Assembly (NCBI RefSeq): GCF_934277605.1
Contig: NZ_CAKQVD010000001.1
Location: 22,212-86,211, forward strand
Source: an uncultured Anaerotignum sp.
Lineage (GTDB): Bacteria; Bacillota; Clostridia; Lachnospirales; Anaerotignaceae
Direction of reading: 5' to 3'
Length of the DNA stretch: 64,000 bases
In this document: one piece after another, positions 24,189 to 32,921 of the stretch
Layout: each line of letters opens with the position of its first letter
How positions within the stretch are numbered: the stretch's first letter is position 1
Notes under the pieces: model-generated
Databases searched by the model: none
Told to the model about the DNA's origin: nothing
What the model saw: the letters and a program-made list of their open reading frames with translations, nothing else
Position numbers and translations under genes: made by a program

Positions 24189-26588
24189 TTATTTATCTCT
24201 CAGCTGTGCGCCCAGCTCCTCTGCCAAGCCCTTCAAAATCTGCTCCATTGCATCTGCAATATCCGTATCCGCCAATGTCTTTTCTGCACTGCGGAAGGAA
24301 ATGGAATATGCCACAGATTTGTAGCCTGCTTCAATCTGCGCCCCCTGATATACGTCAAAGAGCTTAACCTCCTCCAGATATGCGCCGCCATTTTTCTTAA
24401 TGACATCCGCAATCTCCTTCACGGTTACATCCTCCTTCACCAGCATCGCAATATCTCTTGTCAGTGCGGGGAATTTCGGCAATGCCTGATAAACCACATC
24501 TCTGTTCGCATTTGCAATCACCTTTTCCATATCCAAAACTGCCAGATATGCTCTTGTGCCAATGCCGTAGTTTTTCAGCACCGCAGGGTGCAGCTCGCCC
24601 AGATAGCCAATGCTTTCGCCGTTTACCACAACAGAAGCCGTTCTGCCGGGGTGCATCCAAGGCAGTGCCTTTTCTGTCACATATTCTGCCACTTTGCTCA
24701 TGCCCAGAACGTGCATCAGGTGTTCCACAATCCCCTTCAGGTCATAGAAATCCATGTTGCCGTACATCCCCATCGTCAGTGCGGGAATTTCGTGCGGCAG
24801 CTCTGTCAAGGGCAGTGCCTTGGGAATATAAACCTTCGCAACCTCAAACAAGCCTGCGCTTTCGTTTCTTCTGTTATAGTTTGTTGCCAAGGAAGTGAGG
24901 ATACCATTGAAGGAAACCGTTCTCATGATGGAGAAATCCTCGCCCAGAGGGTTGGAAATCACAATCGCCTTTCTCAAGTCGCTGTCCGCAGGAATCAGCA
25001 GCTTGTCAAACACCTTCGGGCTTTCAAAGCTATATGTCATTGCCTCGCACAGACCGTTTGCAATCACAGTATCCTTTACCAGTGCGGTAATGCTCTGTGC
25101 ATAGGTTCTCTTGCCAACCGTAGGTGTGCCGGAGGCCAAGGTTGCCTCAATTTTATTATAGCCGTAGAAGCGTGCAATTTCCTCTGCCAAGTCTGCCTGT
25201 GCCTCCAGGTCAGGACGGAAGGTAGGAATCGTTACAATATGGTTGACAGGATCCACCTTCAGCTCGATTTTTTCAAAAATCCTCTGCATTTCTTCCTCGG
25301 AAATGCTTGTCCCCAGGAATTTGTTAATCCATGCAGGGTTATAGGAAAGCTGCCAAGGCTCTCTCTTGTTGGGGTATTCATCCACAACGCCGGGTACAAC
25401 CTCGCCGGCACCCAAAAGCTCAACCAGCTGCACCGCACGGTTCACTGCCTCCAGTGCCAGATTGGGATCAAGTCCCTTTTCAAACTTGCTGGATGCGTCT
25501 GTACGCAGGCCAACCTTCTTCGCTGTGATACGCACATTCGGGCCGTCAAAGTTTGCGGATTCAAACAGCACCGCCTGAGAGCCATCCACAATCATGGAAT
25601 TTTCGCCACCCATTACGCCTGCAATCGCAACCGCCTTTTCGGGATCGGCAATCACAAGCATGGAAGGATCAAGGCTTCGCACCTGTCCGTCCAGTGTTGT
25701 AATGGTTTCGCCCTCTTTTGCGTTTCTAACAATAATATGGCTGTCCTTGATGGTTTCGATGGAGAATGCGTGCATCGGCTGTCCCATTTCAATCATCACA
25801 TAGTTTGTGATATCAACGATGTTGTTGATGGGGCGCACGCCTGCCATGCGCAGTCTTTTTCTCATCCATCTGGGAGAAGGCCCGATTTTTACATTCTTTA
25901 CCACTCTGGCTGCATATCTGGGGCAAAGGGTAGGGTTTTCAATCGTAACCTTAACAAAATCCTCTGCCTTGCCCTCTGCCTTCTCCTCCACCTTGATTTC
26001 GGGGTAGTGGAAGGGAATGTCATAGGTTGCGGCAGCCTCTCTTGCAATCCCCAAAACAGAGAAGCAGTCAGGTCTGTTGGAGGTGATTTCATATTCCACC
26101 ACTTCATCCTTCAAATCCAGCACCTCAACAATATCCTTGCCCACCTCCACGGGTTCGGGGAAGATATAAATGCCATATTCGGGTGCTTCGGGGAAATCGT
26201 GTCTGTCACAGCCCAATTCCTCCACAGAGCAAAGCATCCCTTCGGAAACAACCCCACGCAGCTCGCCTGTATGGATTTCCTTGCCGCCTGCAATCACAGA
26301 ATTGTTCAGCGCAACGGGTACATAATCGCCCACTCTCACATTAGGTGCGCCTGTCACAATGGTCAAATCCTTGCCCTGCCCCGCATCAATGGTGCAGATT
26401 ACCAGCTTATCGGCATCGGGGTGCTTTGTGATTTCCTTAATGTGACCGGTTACCACATTTTTGATTTCGCCGGCTACGGTTGTGTAGCCCTCCACTTTAG
26501 AACCGGAAAGCGTGATATCCTCAATAAAATCCTTGATATCCGCTGTAACGGGTGCATATTCCTTCATCCAAGACATAGGTACGTCCAT
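24189..26588 (-). CDS. pheT: Phenylalanyl-tRNA synthetase beta subunit
   Basis: This is the beta chain of the (alpha-beta)2 PheRS. The protein of about 799 residues starts MDVPMSWMKEYAPVTADI and holds, in order, the tRNA-binding OB domain (GHIKEITKHPDADKLVICTI), the B3/B4 editing domain (ISNRPDCFSVLGIAREAA written within TSNRPDCFSVLGIARE), the B5 domain and the catalytic-like core. The C-terminal anticodon-binding domain ends SAEKTLADTDI and on. The frame is open to 26642, but AAGGAG precedes the ATG at 26588. It follows pheS by 145 bp and is controlled with it by the T-box. Confidence 0.96.
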   Translation of the reverse strand: MDVPMSWMKEYAPVTADIKDFIEDITLSGSKVEGYTTVAGEIKNVVTGHIKEITKHPDADKLVICTIDAGQGKDLTIVTGAPNVRVGDYVPVALNNSVIAGGKEIHTGELRGVVSEGMLCSVEELGCDRHDFPEAPEYGIYIFPEPVEVGKDIVEVLDLKDEVVEYEITSNRPDCFSVLGIAREAAATYDIPFHYPEIKVEEKAEGKAEDFVKVTIENPTLCPRYAARVVKNVKIGPSPRWMRKRLRMAGVRPINNIVDITNYVMIEMGQPMHAFSIETIKDSHIIVRNAKEGETITTLDGQVRSLDPSMLVIADPEKAVAIAGVMGGENSMIVDGSQAVLFESANFDGPNVRITAKKVGLRTDASSKFEKGLDPNLALEAVNRAVQLVELLGAGEVVPGVVDEYPNKREPWQLSYNPAWINKFLGTSISEEEMQRIFEKIELKVDPVNHIVTIPTFRPDLEAQADLAEEIARFYGYNKIEATLASGTPTVGKRTYAQSITALVKDTVIANGLCEAMTYSFESPKVFDKLLIPADSDLRKAIVISNPLGEDFSIMRTVSFNGILTSLATNYNRRNESAGLFEVAKVYIPKALPLTELPHEIPALTMGMYGNMDFYDLKGIVEHLMHVLGMSKVAEYVTEKALPWMHPGRTASVVVNGESIGYLGELHPAVLKNYGIGTRAYLAVLDMEKVIANANRDVVYQALPKFPALTRDIAMLVKEDVTVKEIADVIKKNGGAYLEEVKLFDVYQGAQIEAGYKSVAYSISFRSAEKTLADTDIADAMEQILKGLAEELGAQLRDK

Positions 26589-26733
26589 GAAATTAACTCT
26601 CCTTTCTTTTTCTCCGAGGACTCCGTCCTCAGACTCCTGCAAGGGGATAATCCCCTTGACCCTATACGCAAAAGCATCCTCTTTTGCAAATAAATACGGA
26701 ATATAAATTTATTTTCAAATTCCCACGGTCTTT

Positions 26734-27753
26734 TTAGAACTGCTTCAGGAATTTCGCATCGTTTTCAAACAGCAGGCGCAGGTCTGTAATGCCGTATCTC
26801 TGCATTGCAACACGCTCCAAGCCCATGCCGAAGGCAAAGCCGCTGTATTCCTCGGGATCAATGCCGCTCATTTTCAGCACCTTGGGGTGTACCATGCCGC
26901 AGCCCAGCAGCTCAATGTAGCCCTCGCCCTTGCACACACGGCAGCCCTCGCCGCCACAGGCAAAGCAGGTTACGTCCATCTCCGCACTCGGCTCTGTGAA
27001 GGGGAAGTGGTGCGGGCGGAAACGAACCTTTGTATCCTCGCCGAACAGCTCCTTCGCAAACACAGCCAATGCGCCCTTCAGGTCGCCCATGGTTACGTTC
27101 TTGTCGATTACCATGCCCTCTAACTGATGGAATACGGGGGAATGGGTTGCATCCACCTCATCGGAACGATACACCGCACCGGGACAAACCATACGAATCG
27201 GCAGATTGCCCTTTTCCATGGTACGCACCTGTACGGGAGAGGTCTGTGTACGCAGCAGAATGTCCCCGTTGATGTAGAAGGTATCCTGTTCATCCTTTGC
27301 GGGATGGTTTGCGGGAATATTCAGCGCCTCAAAGTTATAATAATCCTTCTCAATCTCAGGGCCGTCAGCCACCTCGTAGCCCATGCCCTTGAAGATATCG
27401 CAGATTTCATCAATCACAATGCTCATGGGGTGCTTATGCCCCTCCGGTCTTTCCTTGCCGGGCATGGTTACGTCGATTTTTTCTGCCTCCAGTCTGTGTG
27501 CCAGCTCAGCCGCCTCCAGACGCTTCTTGCTTTCCTCCAGCATTTTTTCAATGCTCTGTCTCACTTCATTTGCCATCTGCCCGATGATTGGTCTTTCCTC
27601 AGCGGAGAGCTTGCCCATTTCCTTCAAAATGGCAGTCAATTCGCCCTTCTTCCCCAGAAATTTAACCTTTAAATCATCCACATCCTTGATTTCTCTTGCA
27701 TCTTGGAATGCAGTCAGTGCTTTTTGCTGGATTTGTTTCAGCTTATCCTTCAT
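26734..27753 (-). CDS. pheS: Phenylalanyl-tRNA synthetase alpha subunit
   Basis: This is the catalytic alpha chain of PheRS. The protein of about 339 residues starts with the coiled-coil arm MKDKLKQIQQKALTAF. It then shows HPMSIVIDEICDIFKGMGY, the class II motif 2 region LLRTQTSPVQVRTM and the motif 3 region GFAFGMGLERVAMQRYGI. The frame is open to 27834, but GAGAGGAG precedes the ATG at 27753. A T-box leader lies directly upstream. Confidence 0.97.
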   Translation of the reverse strand: MKDKLKQIQQKALTAFQDAREIKDVDDLKVKFLGKKGELTAILKEMGKLSAEERPIIGQMANEVRQSIEKMLEESKKRLEAAELAHRLEAEKIDVTMPGKERPEGHKHPMSIVIDEICDIFKGMGYEVADGPEIEKDYYNFEALNIPANHPAKDEQDTFYINGDILLRTQTSPVQVRTMEKGNLPIRMVCPGAVYRSDEVDATHSPVFHQLEGMVIDKNVTMGDLKGALAVFAKELFGEDTKVRFRPHHFPFTEPSAEMDVTCFACGGEGCRVCKGEGYIELLGCGMVHPKVLKMSGIDPEEYSGFAFGMGLERVAMQRYGITDLRLLFENDAKFLKQF

Positions 27754-27813
27754 TTTTGCTTTCTCCTCTCTTTTGCAAGGTCTTTTCAGATTTTTACGGG
27801 GGTTCACACCCAA

Positions 27814-28069
27814 AAAAGAAAAAGCCTCCGTCACACAAAGGGACGAAGGCTCGCGGTACCACCCAAATTCCTGCTATCACAGGCACTCTCATGCGTAACG
27901 AGCACGAAACGGACTCTCCTACTTTTTTGTGTTCAGAAAGCCGACTCCGATGGGAACTTCCGCAGCTTCACAGACTAAGGGCTCTTTCAGCTCGGCAACC
28001 CCGAAAGCCCTCTCTCTAAAGACGCTTCACTGCGTACTTTTCATCTTCACAGTCATTCAAAATCATAAT
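27814..28069 (-). promoter_or_regulatory. T-box leader of pheST
   Basis: On the minus strand the conserved T-box core GGGTGGTACCGCGA is at 27851-27864. It is followed by a terminator hairpin (27824-27850) that ends in a T-rich tract. Upstream is stem I, with AGTA opposite GAA as loop E. After GAA come one G and then TTC, so the specifier reads as the Phe codon UUC, which fits pheS. Uncharged tRNA-Phe would favour the antiterminator. Confidence 0.92.
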
Positions 28070-28075
28070 AAATTC

Positions 28076-28103
28076 ATTTTAACATAACCAACGGGAAAGT
28101 CAA
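28076..28103 (-). promoter_or_regulatory. Promoter of the pheST T-box transcript
   Basis: On the minus strand TTGACT (28098-28103), a 16-nt spacer and TAAAAT (28076-28081). Confidence 0.72.
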
Positions 28104-28126
28104 GAAATTTCCAAGAAAAAACCCCG

Positions 28127-29446
28127 TTATTCTCCCTTCAGCCGCTTCAAATGCTCCTTCATCCGCCGCTCCACGCCGTTCTCCGTCATCGCATAATAAA
28201 CCGTGCCAACCAATTCATCCGGCAAATATTGCTGCTCCACATAATGTCCGGGGTAATCATGTGCATATTTGTAGCCAATGCCATGCTCCAGCTCCTTCGC
28301 CCCGCTGTAATGGCTGTCCTTCAAATGCGGCGGCACCGTCCGAATCCGAATATTCCGCACATCGCAGAGCGCCCGGTCAATCCCCAAATAGGCCGCATTG
28401 CTTTTCGGCGCACAAGCAACATAGGCCGCCGCCTGTGCCAAGGGAATCCGTCCCTCCGGCATCCCGATAAAATTTACCGCCTGCATAGCGGAAACCGCCA
28501 CCTGCAAAGCGTGCGGATCTGCGTTGCCCACATCCTCCGAGGCACAAATCACAATCCTGCGTGCAATAAATTTCGGGTCTTCCCCCGCATAAATCATCTT
28601 CGCCAAATAATATAGGGCGGCATCGGGATCGGAGCCACGCATACTCTTGATAAAGGCAGAAATCGTATCATAATGGTTGTCCCCATCCTTATCATAATTC
28701 AGCGCACGCTTTTGGATACACTCCTGCGCCTCTGCCAAGGTAATGTGAATCGTTTTGTCCGCCTGCGGCTCCGTTGTCAGCACCGCAAGCTCCAAGGCAT
28801 TGAGGGCGGCTCTTGCATCTCCGTTTGCCGTATTTGCGAGAAAATCCAGTGCATCCACATCCATCCTCGCATGATAGATACCCATGCCGTTTTTCTCATC
28901 CGCCAACGCCCGCTCCAGCAGTCTTTTGATGTCCCTGTCCTCAAGCTGCCGCAGCTCAAAAACAATCGAGCGGGAAACCAATGCCTTGTTCACCTCAAAA
29001 TAAGGGTTTTCCGTTGTTGCCCCAATCAAAATCAGCGTCCCGTCCTCGACGTGCGGCAAAAGTGCATCCTGCTGGCTTTTGTTGAACCTGTGAATCTCGT
29101 CAATAAACAAAATCGTCCTTTTGCCGTACATCCCAAGCTCCGCCTTGGCCTCCTCCACCGTCTCCTTGATTTCCTTTATGCCTGCGGTGGTGGCGTTGAT
29201 TTGGCAAAACCTGCTTTTCGTGGTGTTGGCAATGATTTTCGCCAAGGTGGTCTTGCCTGTCCCCGGCGGGCCGTAAAAAATCACAGAGCTGAGCCTGTCA
29301 CTCCGAATGGCTCTGTAAAGCAGCTTTCCCTTGCCGACAATATGCTCCTGCCCGACAAAATCCTCCAAGCAGCTTGGGCGCATCCTTGCCGCAAGCGGTG
29401 CCTCCTTGCCGCCCTGCAGGCTGCGGTTATATTCAAATAAATCCAT
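28127..29446 (-). CDS. rarA: Replication-associated recombination protein A (RarA/MgsA)
   Basis: This clamp-loader-like AAA+ ATPase acts at stalled replication forks. The protein of about 439 residues has Walker A GPPGTGKTTLAKI, Walker B ILFIDEIHRFNKSQQD and sensor 1 LIGATTENP. The C-terminal tetramerisation domain contains KSMRGSDPDAALYYLA and PEGRIPLAQAAAYVACAPKSN. The frame is open to an ATG at 29467, which would be only about 7 nt after the predicted transcript start. I prefer 29446, with GGTGAGAG upstream. Confidence 0.94.
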   Translation of the reverse strand: MDLFEYNRSLQGGKEAPLAARMRPSCLEDFVGQEHIVGKGKLLYRAIRSDRLSSVIFYGPPGTGKTTLAKIIANTTKSRFCQINATTAGIKEIKETVEEAKAELGMYGKRTILFIDEIHRFNKSQQDALLPHVEDGTLILIGATTENPYFEVNKALVSRSIVFELRQLEDRDIKRLLERALADEKNGMGIYHARMDVDALDFLANTANGDARAALNALELAVLTTEPQADKTIHITLAEAQECIQKRALNYDKDGDNHYDTISAFIKSMRGSDPDAALYYLAKMIYAGEDPKFIARRIVICASEDVGNADPHALQVAVSAMQAVNFIGMPEGRIPLAQAAAYVACAPKSNAAYLGIDRALCDVRNIRIRTVPPHLKDSHYSGAKELEHGIGYKYAHDYPGHYVEQQYLPDELVGTVYYAMTENGVERRMKEHLKRLKGE

Positions 29447-29480
29447 TTCTCTCACCCGGCTTTCCATAAGTGCTATTTTT

Positions 29481-29509
29481 ATTTTATAGTAGATGCTCCT
29501 TTATTTCAA
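29481..29509 (-). promoter_or_regulatory. Promoter of rarA
   Basis: On the minus strand TTGAAA (29504-29509), a 17-nt spacer and TAAAAT (29481-29486). It is divergent from the transporter promoter at 29576-29605. Confidence 0.68.
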
Positions 29510-29575
29510 GGAAAAAGCATTCCTTCTTTGTTTCCCGAAAAAACCATATAAACACCTGCGAATTTCCTTTTTCCA

Positions 29576-29605
29576 TTGTCTTCCCCCCCAAAAAGATGAT
29601 ATACT
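29576..29605 (+). promoter_or_regulatory. Promoter of the NSS transporter gene
   Basis: TTGTCT (29576-29581), an 18-nt spacer containing a C run, and TATACT (29600-29605). Confidence 0.7.
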
Positions 29606-29639
29606 ACACAGGCATTTATCATTTTTAAAGGAGAAATTT

Positions 29640-30962
29640 ATGAAAAAACGTGATTCTTTTACAAACAGGCTCGGGTTCATCCTCGCTTGCGTCGGCTCTG
29701 CGGTAGGCATGGGCAACCTCTGGATGTTCCCCACCAGAGTCTCCCTTTATGGCGGCGGCTCCTTTCTGATTCCCTATTTCATCTTCGTGGTGCTAATTGG
29801 TGCCACAGGTGTCATCGGGGAAATGGCATTCGGGCGTGCGGCACGCTCCGGCCCTGTCAACGCCTTCGGCATGGCTCTGGAAAGCAGAGGCAAGCGTAAG
29901 CTGGGGGAGGCCTTGGGGCTGATTCCCATGGTCGGTGCCTTGGCAATGGCAATCGGCTATACCGTTGTCATGGGTTGGATTCTGAAATACGCCGTCGGCA
30001 CCCTCACAGGCGCAACCCTCGCCCCTACGGATGTCGATTCCTATGCGGCGGCATTTGGCGGCATGGCAAGCGCCTTCGGCAATAACGGCTGGCAAATCGG
30101 CGCTCTGCTCATTTGTATGCTGATTACCATGATGGGCATTGGGCAGGGCATTGAAAAGGCAAACAAAATTATGATGCCGCTGTTCTTCCTGCTTTTTGTC
30201 GGGCTTGGCATTTATATCCTTTTGCAGCCCGGTGCGGCAGAGGGCTATCGCTATATCTTCCGTGTTGACTCCGCTCAACTGAAAAACCCTATGACATGGA
30301 TTTATGCACTCGGTCAGGCGTTCTTCTCCCTCTCCATCGCAGGCAACGGCACAATTATTTACGGCTCTTACCTCTCCGATGCAGAGAATATCCCCGCCTC
30401 CGCGGCAAGGGTTGCCTTCTTCGATACCTTGGCAGCCTGCCTTGCGGCTCTGGTCATCATTCCTGCCATGGCAACCACAGGCTCTCAGCTTGATCAAGGC
30501 GGCCCCGGGCTGATGTTCATTTTCCTGCCAAATCTGTTCCGCAGTATGCCGGGCGGCTCTGTCTTTGCCATCATCTTCTTTGTGGCAGTGCTGTTCGCAG
30601 GGATGACCTCTCTGCTCAATCTCTATGAAACGCCCATCGCAACCCTGCAAGAAAAATTCAACTTTGCCCGTGTGCCTGCCTGCCTCACCATCGGCATTAT
30701 CGGCACCGTTGTTTCCATCTGTATCCAGGGCATTGTTTCCGGTTGGATGGATGTGCTGTCCATCTATATCTGTCCCCTCGGGGCAGGCTTGGCGGCAATC
30801 ATGTTCTTCTGGCTCTGCAAGCGTGATTTTGTGGAAGCCGAAGTAAATAAGGGGCGAGAAAAACCGCTTTTCCCTTGGTTCTATCCCCTTTGTAAATTCG
30901 TCCTCTGCCCCGTCTGCGTGCTTGTTTTGATTCTCGGCGCAATGAACGGCGGCATCGGCTAA
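29640..30962 (+). CDS. Sodium:neurotransmitter symporter (NSS/SNF) family amino acid transporter
   Basis: This secondary transporter of about 440 residues is of the LeuT/TnaT type and uses the sodium gradient to import an amino acid or amine. The hallmark first helix is GFILACVGSAVGMGNLWMFP, with unwound GMGN. Helix 6 shows GQAFFSLSIAGNGTIIYGSY. I count about 11-12 hydrophobic segments, as in bacterial NSS proteins. The frame is open to 29493, but AAAGGAG stands 7 nt before the ATG at 29640. Substrate is unknown. It is monocistronic, with its own promoter and terminator. Confidence 0.92.
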   Translation: MKKRDSFTNRLGFILACVGSAVGMGNLWMFPTRVSLYGGGSFLIPYFIFVVLIGATGVIGEMAFGRAARSGPVNAFGMALESRGKRKLGEALGLIPMVGALAMAIGYTVVMGWILKYAVGTLTGATLAPTDVDSYAAAFGGMASAFGNNGWQIGALLICMLITMMGIGQGIEKANKIMMPLFFLLFVGLGIYILLQPGAAEGYRYIFRVDSAQLKNPMTWIYALGQAFFSLSIAGNGTIIYGSYLSDAENIPASAARVAFFDTLAACLAALVIIPAMATTGSQLDQGGPGLMFIFLPNLFRSMPGGSVFAIIFFVAVLFAGMTSLLNLYETPIATLQEKFNFARVPACLTIGIIGTVVSICIQGIVSGWMDVLSIYICPLGAGLAAIMFFWLCKRDFVEAEVNKGREKPLFPWFYPLCKFVLCPVCVLVLILGAMNGGIG

Positions 30963-30970
30963 GCAAGAAA

Positions 30971-31013
30971 AAGCCCTACTGTAAGCGGAGATTACTTACA
31001 GTAAGGCTTTTTT
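30971..31013 (+). terminator. Strong terminator between the NSS gene and queA
   Basis: Arms AAGCCCTACTGTAAG (30971-30985) and CTTACAGTAAGGCTT (30995-31009) pair with one mismatch and end in a T run. Because an A run precedes the stem, it can also serve queA on the minus strand. Confidence 0.9.
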
Positions 31014-31021
31014 ATTGCTCC

Positions 31022-32056
31022 TTATTCCTTTGCAAGAAACAGGCACGCATCCCCGAAGCTAAAGAAACGATACCGCTCCCGCACCGCCTCGGCGTAGCTT
31101 TCCATAACCAAATCCTTCCCCATCAGCGCAGAAACCAGCATAATCAGTGTGGATTCCGGCAGATGAAAATTTGTCACAAGGCAATCCACCGCCTTGAAGG
31201 TGTAGCCGGGATAAATAAAAATCTTCGTCCAGCCGCTTTTGGGCTGAATCACGCCGTTTTCATCCGTAACGGATTCCAATGTTCTTGTGCTTGTTGTGCC
31301 AACCGCAATAATCCGTCCGCCGTTTTCCTTCGCCTCATTTATAATGGCAGCCTGCTCCGGCTCCACCACATAATACTCCGAATGCATTTCATGCTCCAGC
31401 ACATCCTCCACCTTCACGGGACGGAAGGTGCCAAGCCCAACATGCAGGGTAACATGGGCGATTTTCACACCCATTTCCTCAATTTCCTTTAATAATTCGG
31501 GCGTAAAATGCAGCCCCGCCGTGGGTGCCGCCGCAGAGCCGTCATGCTCCGCATAAACGGTCTGATAACGGTTTTTGTCCTCCAGCTTATGCGTAATGTA
31601 GGGGGGCAGGGGCATTTCTCCCAGCTCCTCCAGAATATTTTCAAACACACCCGTATATTCAAATTTGATAATACGGTTGCCGCCCTCAATGACCTCCAAA
31701 ACCTCCGCAATCAGCTTGCCGCCGCCGAAGGAAATGCGGTCGCCGGGGCGTGCCTTTTTCCCGGGGCGCACCAAAACCTCCCAGGTGTCCATGTCCCTTC
31801 TCACCAAAAGGAGAACCTCAATGGCTGCACCTGTGCCGACTCTTTCGCCATATAATCTGGCAGGCAGCACCCTTGTGTTGTTGATAACCAAGCAGTCGCC
31901 CGCCCGCAGATATTCCTTAATCTCCCGAAAATGCCGATGCTCACGCTCTCCGCTGTCCTTATGCACCACCATCAAGCGGCTGGAGGCCCTGTCCTGCAAA
32001 GGCTCCTGTGCAATCAGCTCCTCTGGCAAATCAAAGTAAAAATCACTTGTTTTCAT
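31022..32056 (-). CDS. queA: tRNA preQ1(34) S-adenosylmethionine ribosyltransferase-isomerase
   Basis: The enzyme transfers and isomerises the ribosyl group of SAM onto preQ1 in tRNA, forming epoxyqueuosine. The 344-residue protein has [20 protein letters not shown] at the N-terminus, then [12 protein letters not shown] within [15 protein letters not shown]. It also has [18 protein letters not shown] and the C-terminal [19 protein letters not shown]. It is the last gene of a minus-strand run that begins with the SpoIID-like gene. The next gene upstream ends 12 bp away. Confidence 0.96.
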   Translation of the reverse strand: MKTSDFYFDLPEELIAQEPLQDRASSRLMVVHKDSGEREHRHFREIKEYLRAGDCLVINNTRVLPARLYGERVGTGAAIEVLLLVRRDMDTWEVLVRPGKKARPGDRISFGGGKLIAEVLEVIEGGNRIIKFEYTGVFENILEELGEMPLPPYITHKLEDKNRYQTVYAEHDGSAAAPTAGLHFTPELLKEIEEMGVKIAHVTLHVGLGTFRPVKVEDVLEHEMHSEYYVVEPEQAAIINEAKENGGRIIAVGTTSTRTLESVTDENGVIQPKSGWTKIFIYPGYTFKAVDCLVTNFHLPESTLIMLVSALMGKDLVMESYAEAVRERYRFFSFGDACLFLAKE

Positions 32057-32068
32057 TCTGTTTCCTCT

Positions 32069-32338
32069 TTATCTTCTCAACATATAATCCGCAGCATATT
32101 TTTCGCCGAAAATCTTCAGCATTTCCTTGCGATACATCCGCATGGAATCATCCGGCAGATAATCAAACCCTTCAATGTCGTAATCATGCAGCACATACCG
32201 CTCCTCCATATCCTGCGAATTGATGACAACCTCAGGATCTGTTACCTTGCGGAAAATGCTTATAATCTCGCACTCCGGATCGGAAATGACACGCATGATT
32301 TGCAGAATTTCATCATCCTTGAGTCTTTTTACATACAT
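32069..32338 (-). CDS. Small protein of unknown function, paralogue A
   Basis: This 89-residue acidic soluble protein carries no recognised domain. It begins MYVKRLKDDEILQIMRVISD and ends RMYRKEMLKIFGEKYAADYM plus two Arg. The layout of a helix with IMRVISD, a middle block ending RYVLHDYDIEGFDY, and a C-terminal helix matches the gene just upstream (32352-32654), so the two look like a diverged tandem duplication. AAGGGGG precedes the ATG. It is packed between that paralogue and queA. Confidence 0.72.
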   Translation of the reverse strand: MYVKRLKDDEILQIMRVISDPECEIISIFRKVTDPEVVINSQDMEERYVLHDYDIEGFDYLPDDSMRMYRKEMLKIFGEKYAADYMLRR

Positions 32339-32351
32339 AGCCCGTTCCCCC

Positions 32352-32654
32352 TTAATATTCCATCAGATATTTCACAACATACGGCTCGCCGAACCATTCA
32401 TACATCATTTTTCTGTAAATATAATCGGAGCCTGCACCCGCACGGTTTTTCCCCTTTATGAAATAATCATGGAGCTGATAGGTTTCGATATCCTCTTGGA
32501 ATTTCGCCGTAACCTCCGGCACAGCAGAAACCGCAATCGCATCCTCAAAGCTTTTATCATAGGTGCGAATTTTCAAAATCGTCAGTGCGCCGTCATCAGA
32601 AATCACATTCATAACCCTTCTGATTTGCTCCTCTGTCAGCTTTTCACAAAACAT
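32352..32654 (-). CDS. Small protein of unknown function, paralogue B
   Basis: This protein of about 100 residues has no recognised domain. Residues MFCEKLTEEQIRRVMNVISD align with the start of paralogue A, TYQLHDYFIKG aligns with its YVLHDYDIEG, and IYRKMMYEWFGEPYVVKYLM aligns with its C-terminal helix. The frame is open to 32720, but AGGAGG precedes the ATG at 32654 and the duplicated region begins there. It starts 2 bp after the stop of the next gene upstream. Confidence 0.72.
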   Translation of the reverse strand: MFCEKLTEEQIRRVMNVISDDGALTILKIRTYDKSFEDAIAVSAVPEVTAKFQEDIETYQLHDYFIKGKNRAGAGSDYIYRKMMYEWFGEPYVVKYLMEY

Positions 32655-32656
32655 TC

Positions 32657-32917
32657 TTATGCCTCCTTCGCCCAATCGGCTGCAATTTTCTCCCAAAGCT
32701 CCTGCTTGCCCACGCCGCACAGTGCCGCCTCCACGGCTGTCTCTGTCGGTGCAAGCCTGCGGTGCATGCCGCCACAGCGCAGTCCCTCATCCAAAAACAG
32801 CCAAATCTCCGCTTCCGTCCGTTCTCCGTCCAAGCCCTGCTCGGAAAAAACAACCGTATTGCCCTTTTCATCCTGCCAACCCCTGCGGGAAAGCAAAAAG
32901 GCTCTAAACTCCTTCAT
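32657..32917 (-). CDS. Small protein of unknown function
   Basis: The product is a protein of about 86 residues, MKEFRAFLLSRRGWQDEKGN and on, ending WEKIAADWAKEA. I recognise no family. It has the look of a small helical protein with one tryptophan-rich end and two cysteines. The frame is open to 32977 inside spoIID, but the ATG at 32917 lies 4 bp after the spoIID stop and GAGGG is upstream. Its position suggests cotranscription and possibly coupled translation with spoIID and the two paralogues. Confidence 0.6.
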   Translation of the reverse strand: MKEFRAFLLSRRGWQDEKGNTVVFSEQGLDGERTEAEIWLFLDEGLRCGGMHRRLAPTETAVEAALCGVGKQELWEKIAADWAKEA

Positions 32918-32921
32918 AACA

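Noticed and set aside
24156..26693. An open frame of 845 codons on the plus strand opposite pheT
   Set aside because: It is the antisense of a clear pheT gene. The codon bias of this genome leaves few stops on the opposite strand, and the translation is Cys/His-rich without any family motif.
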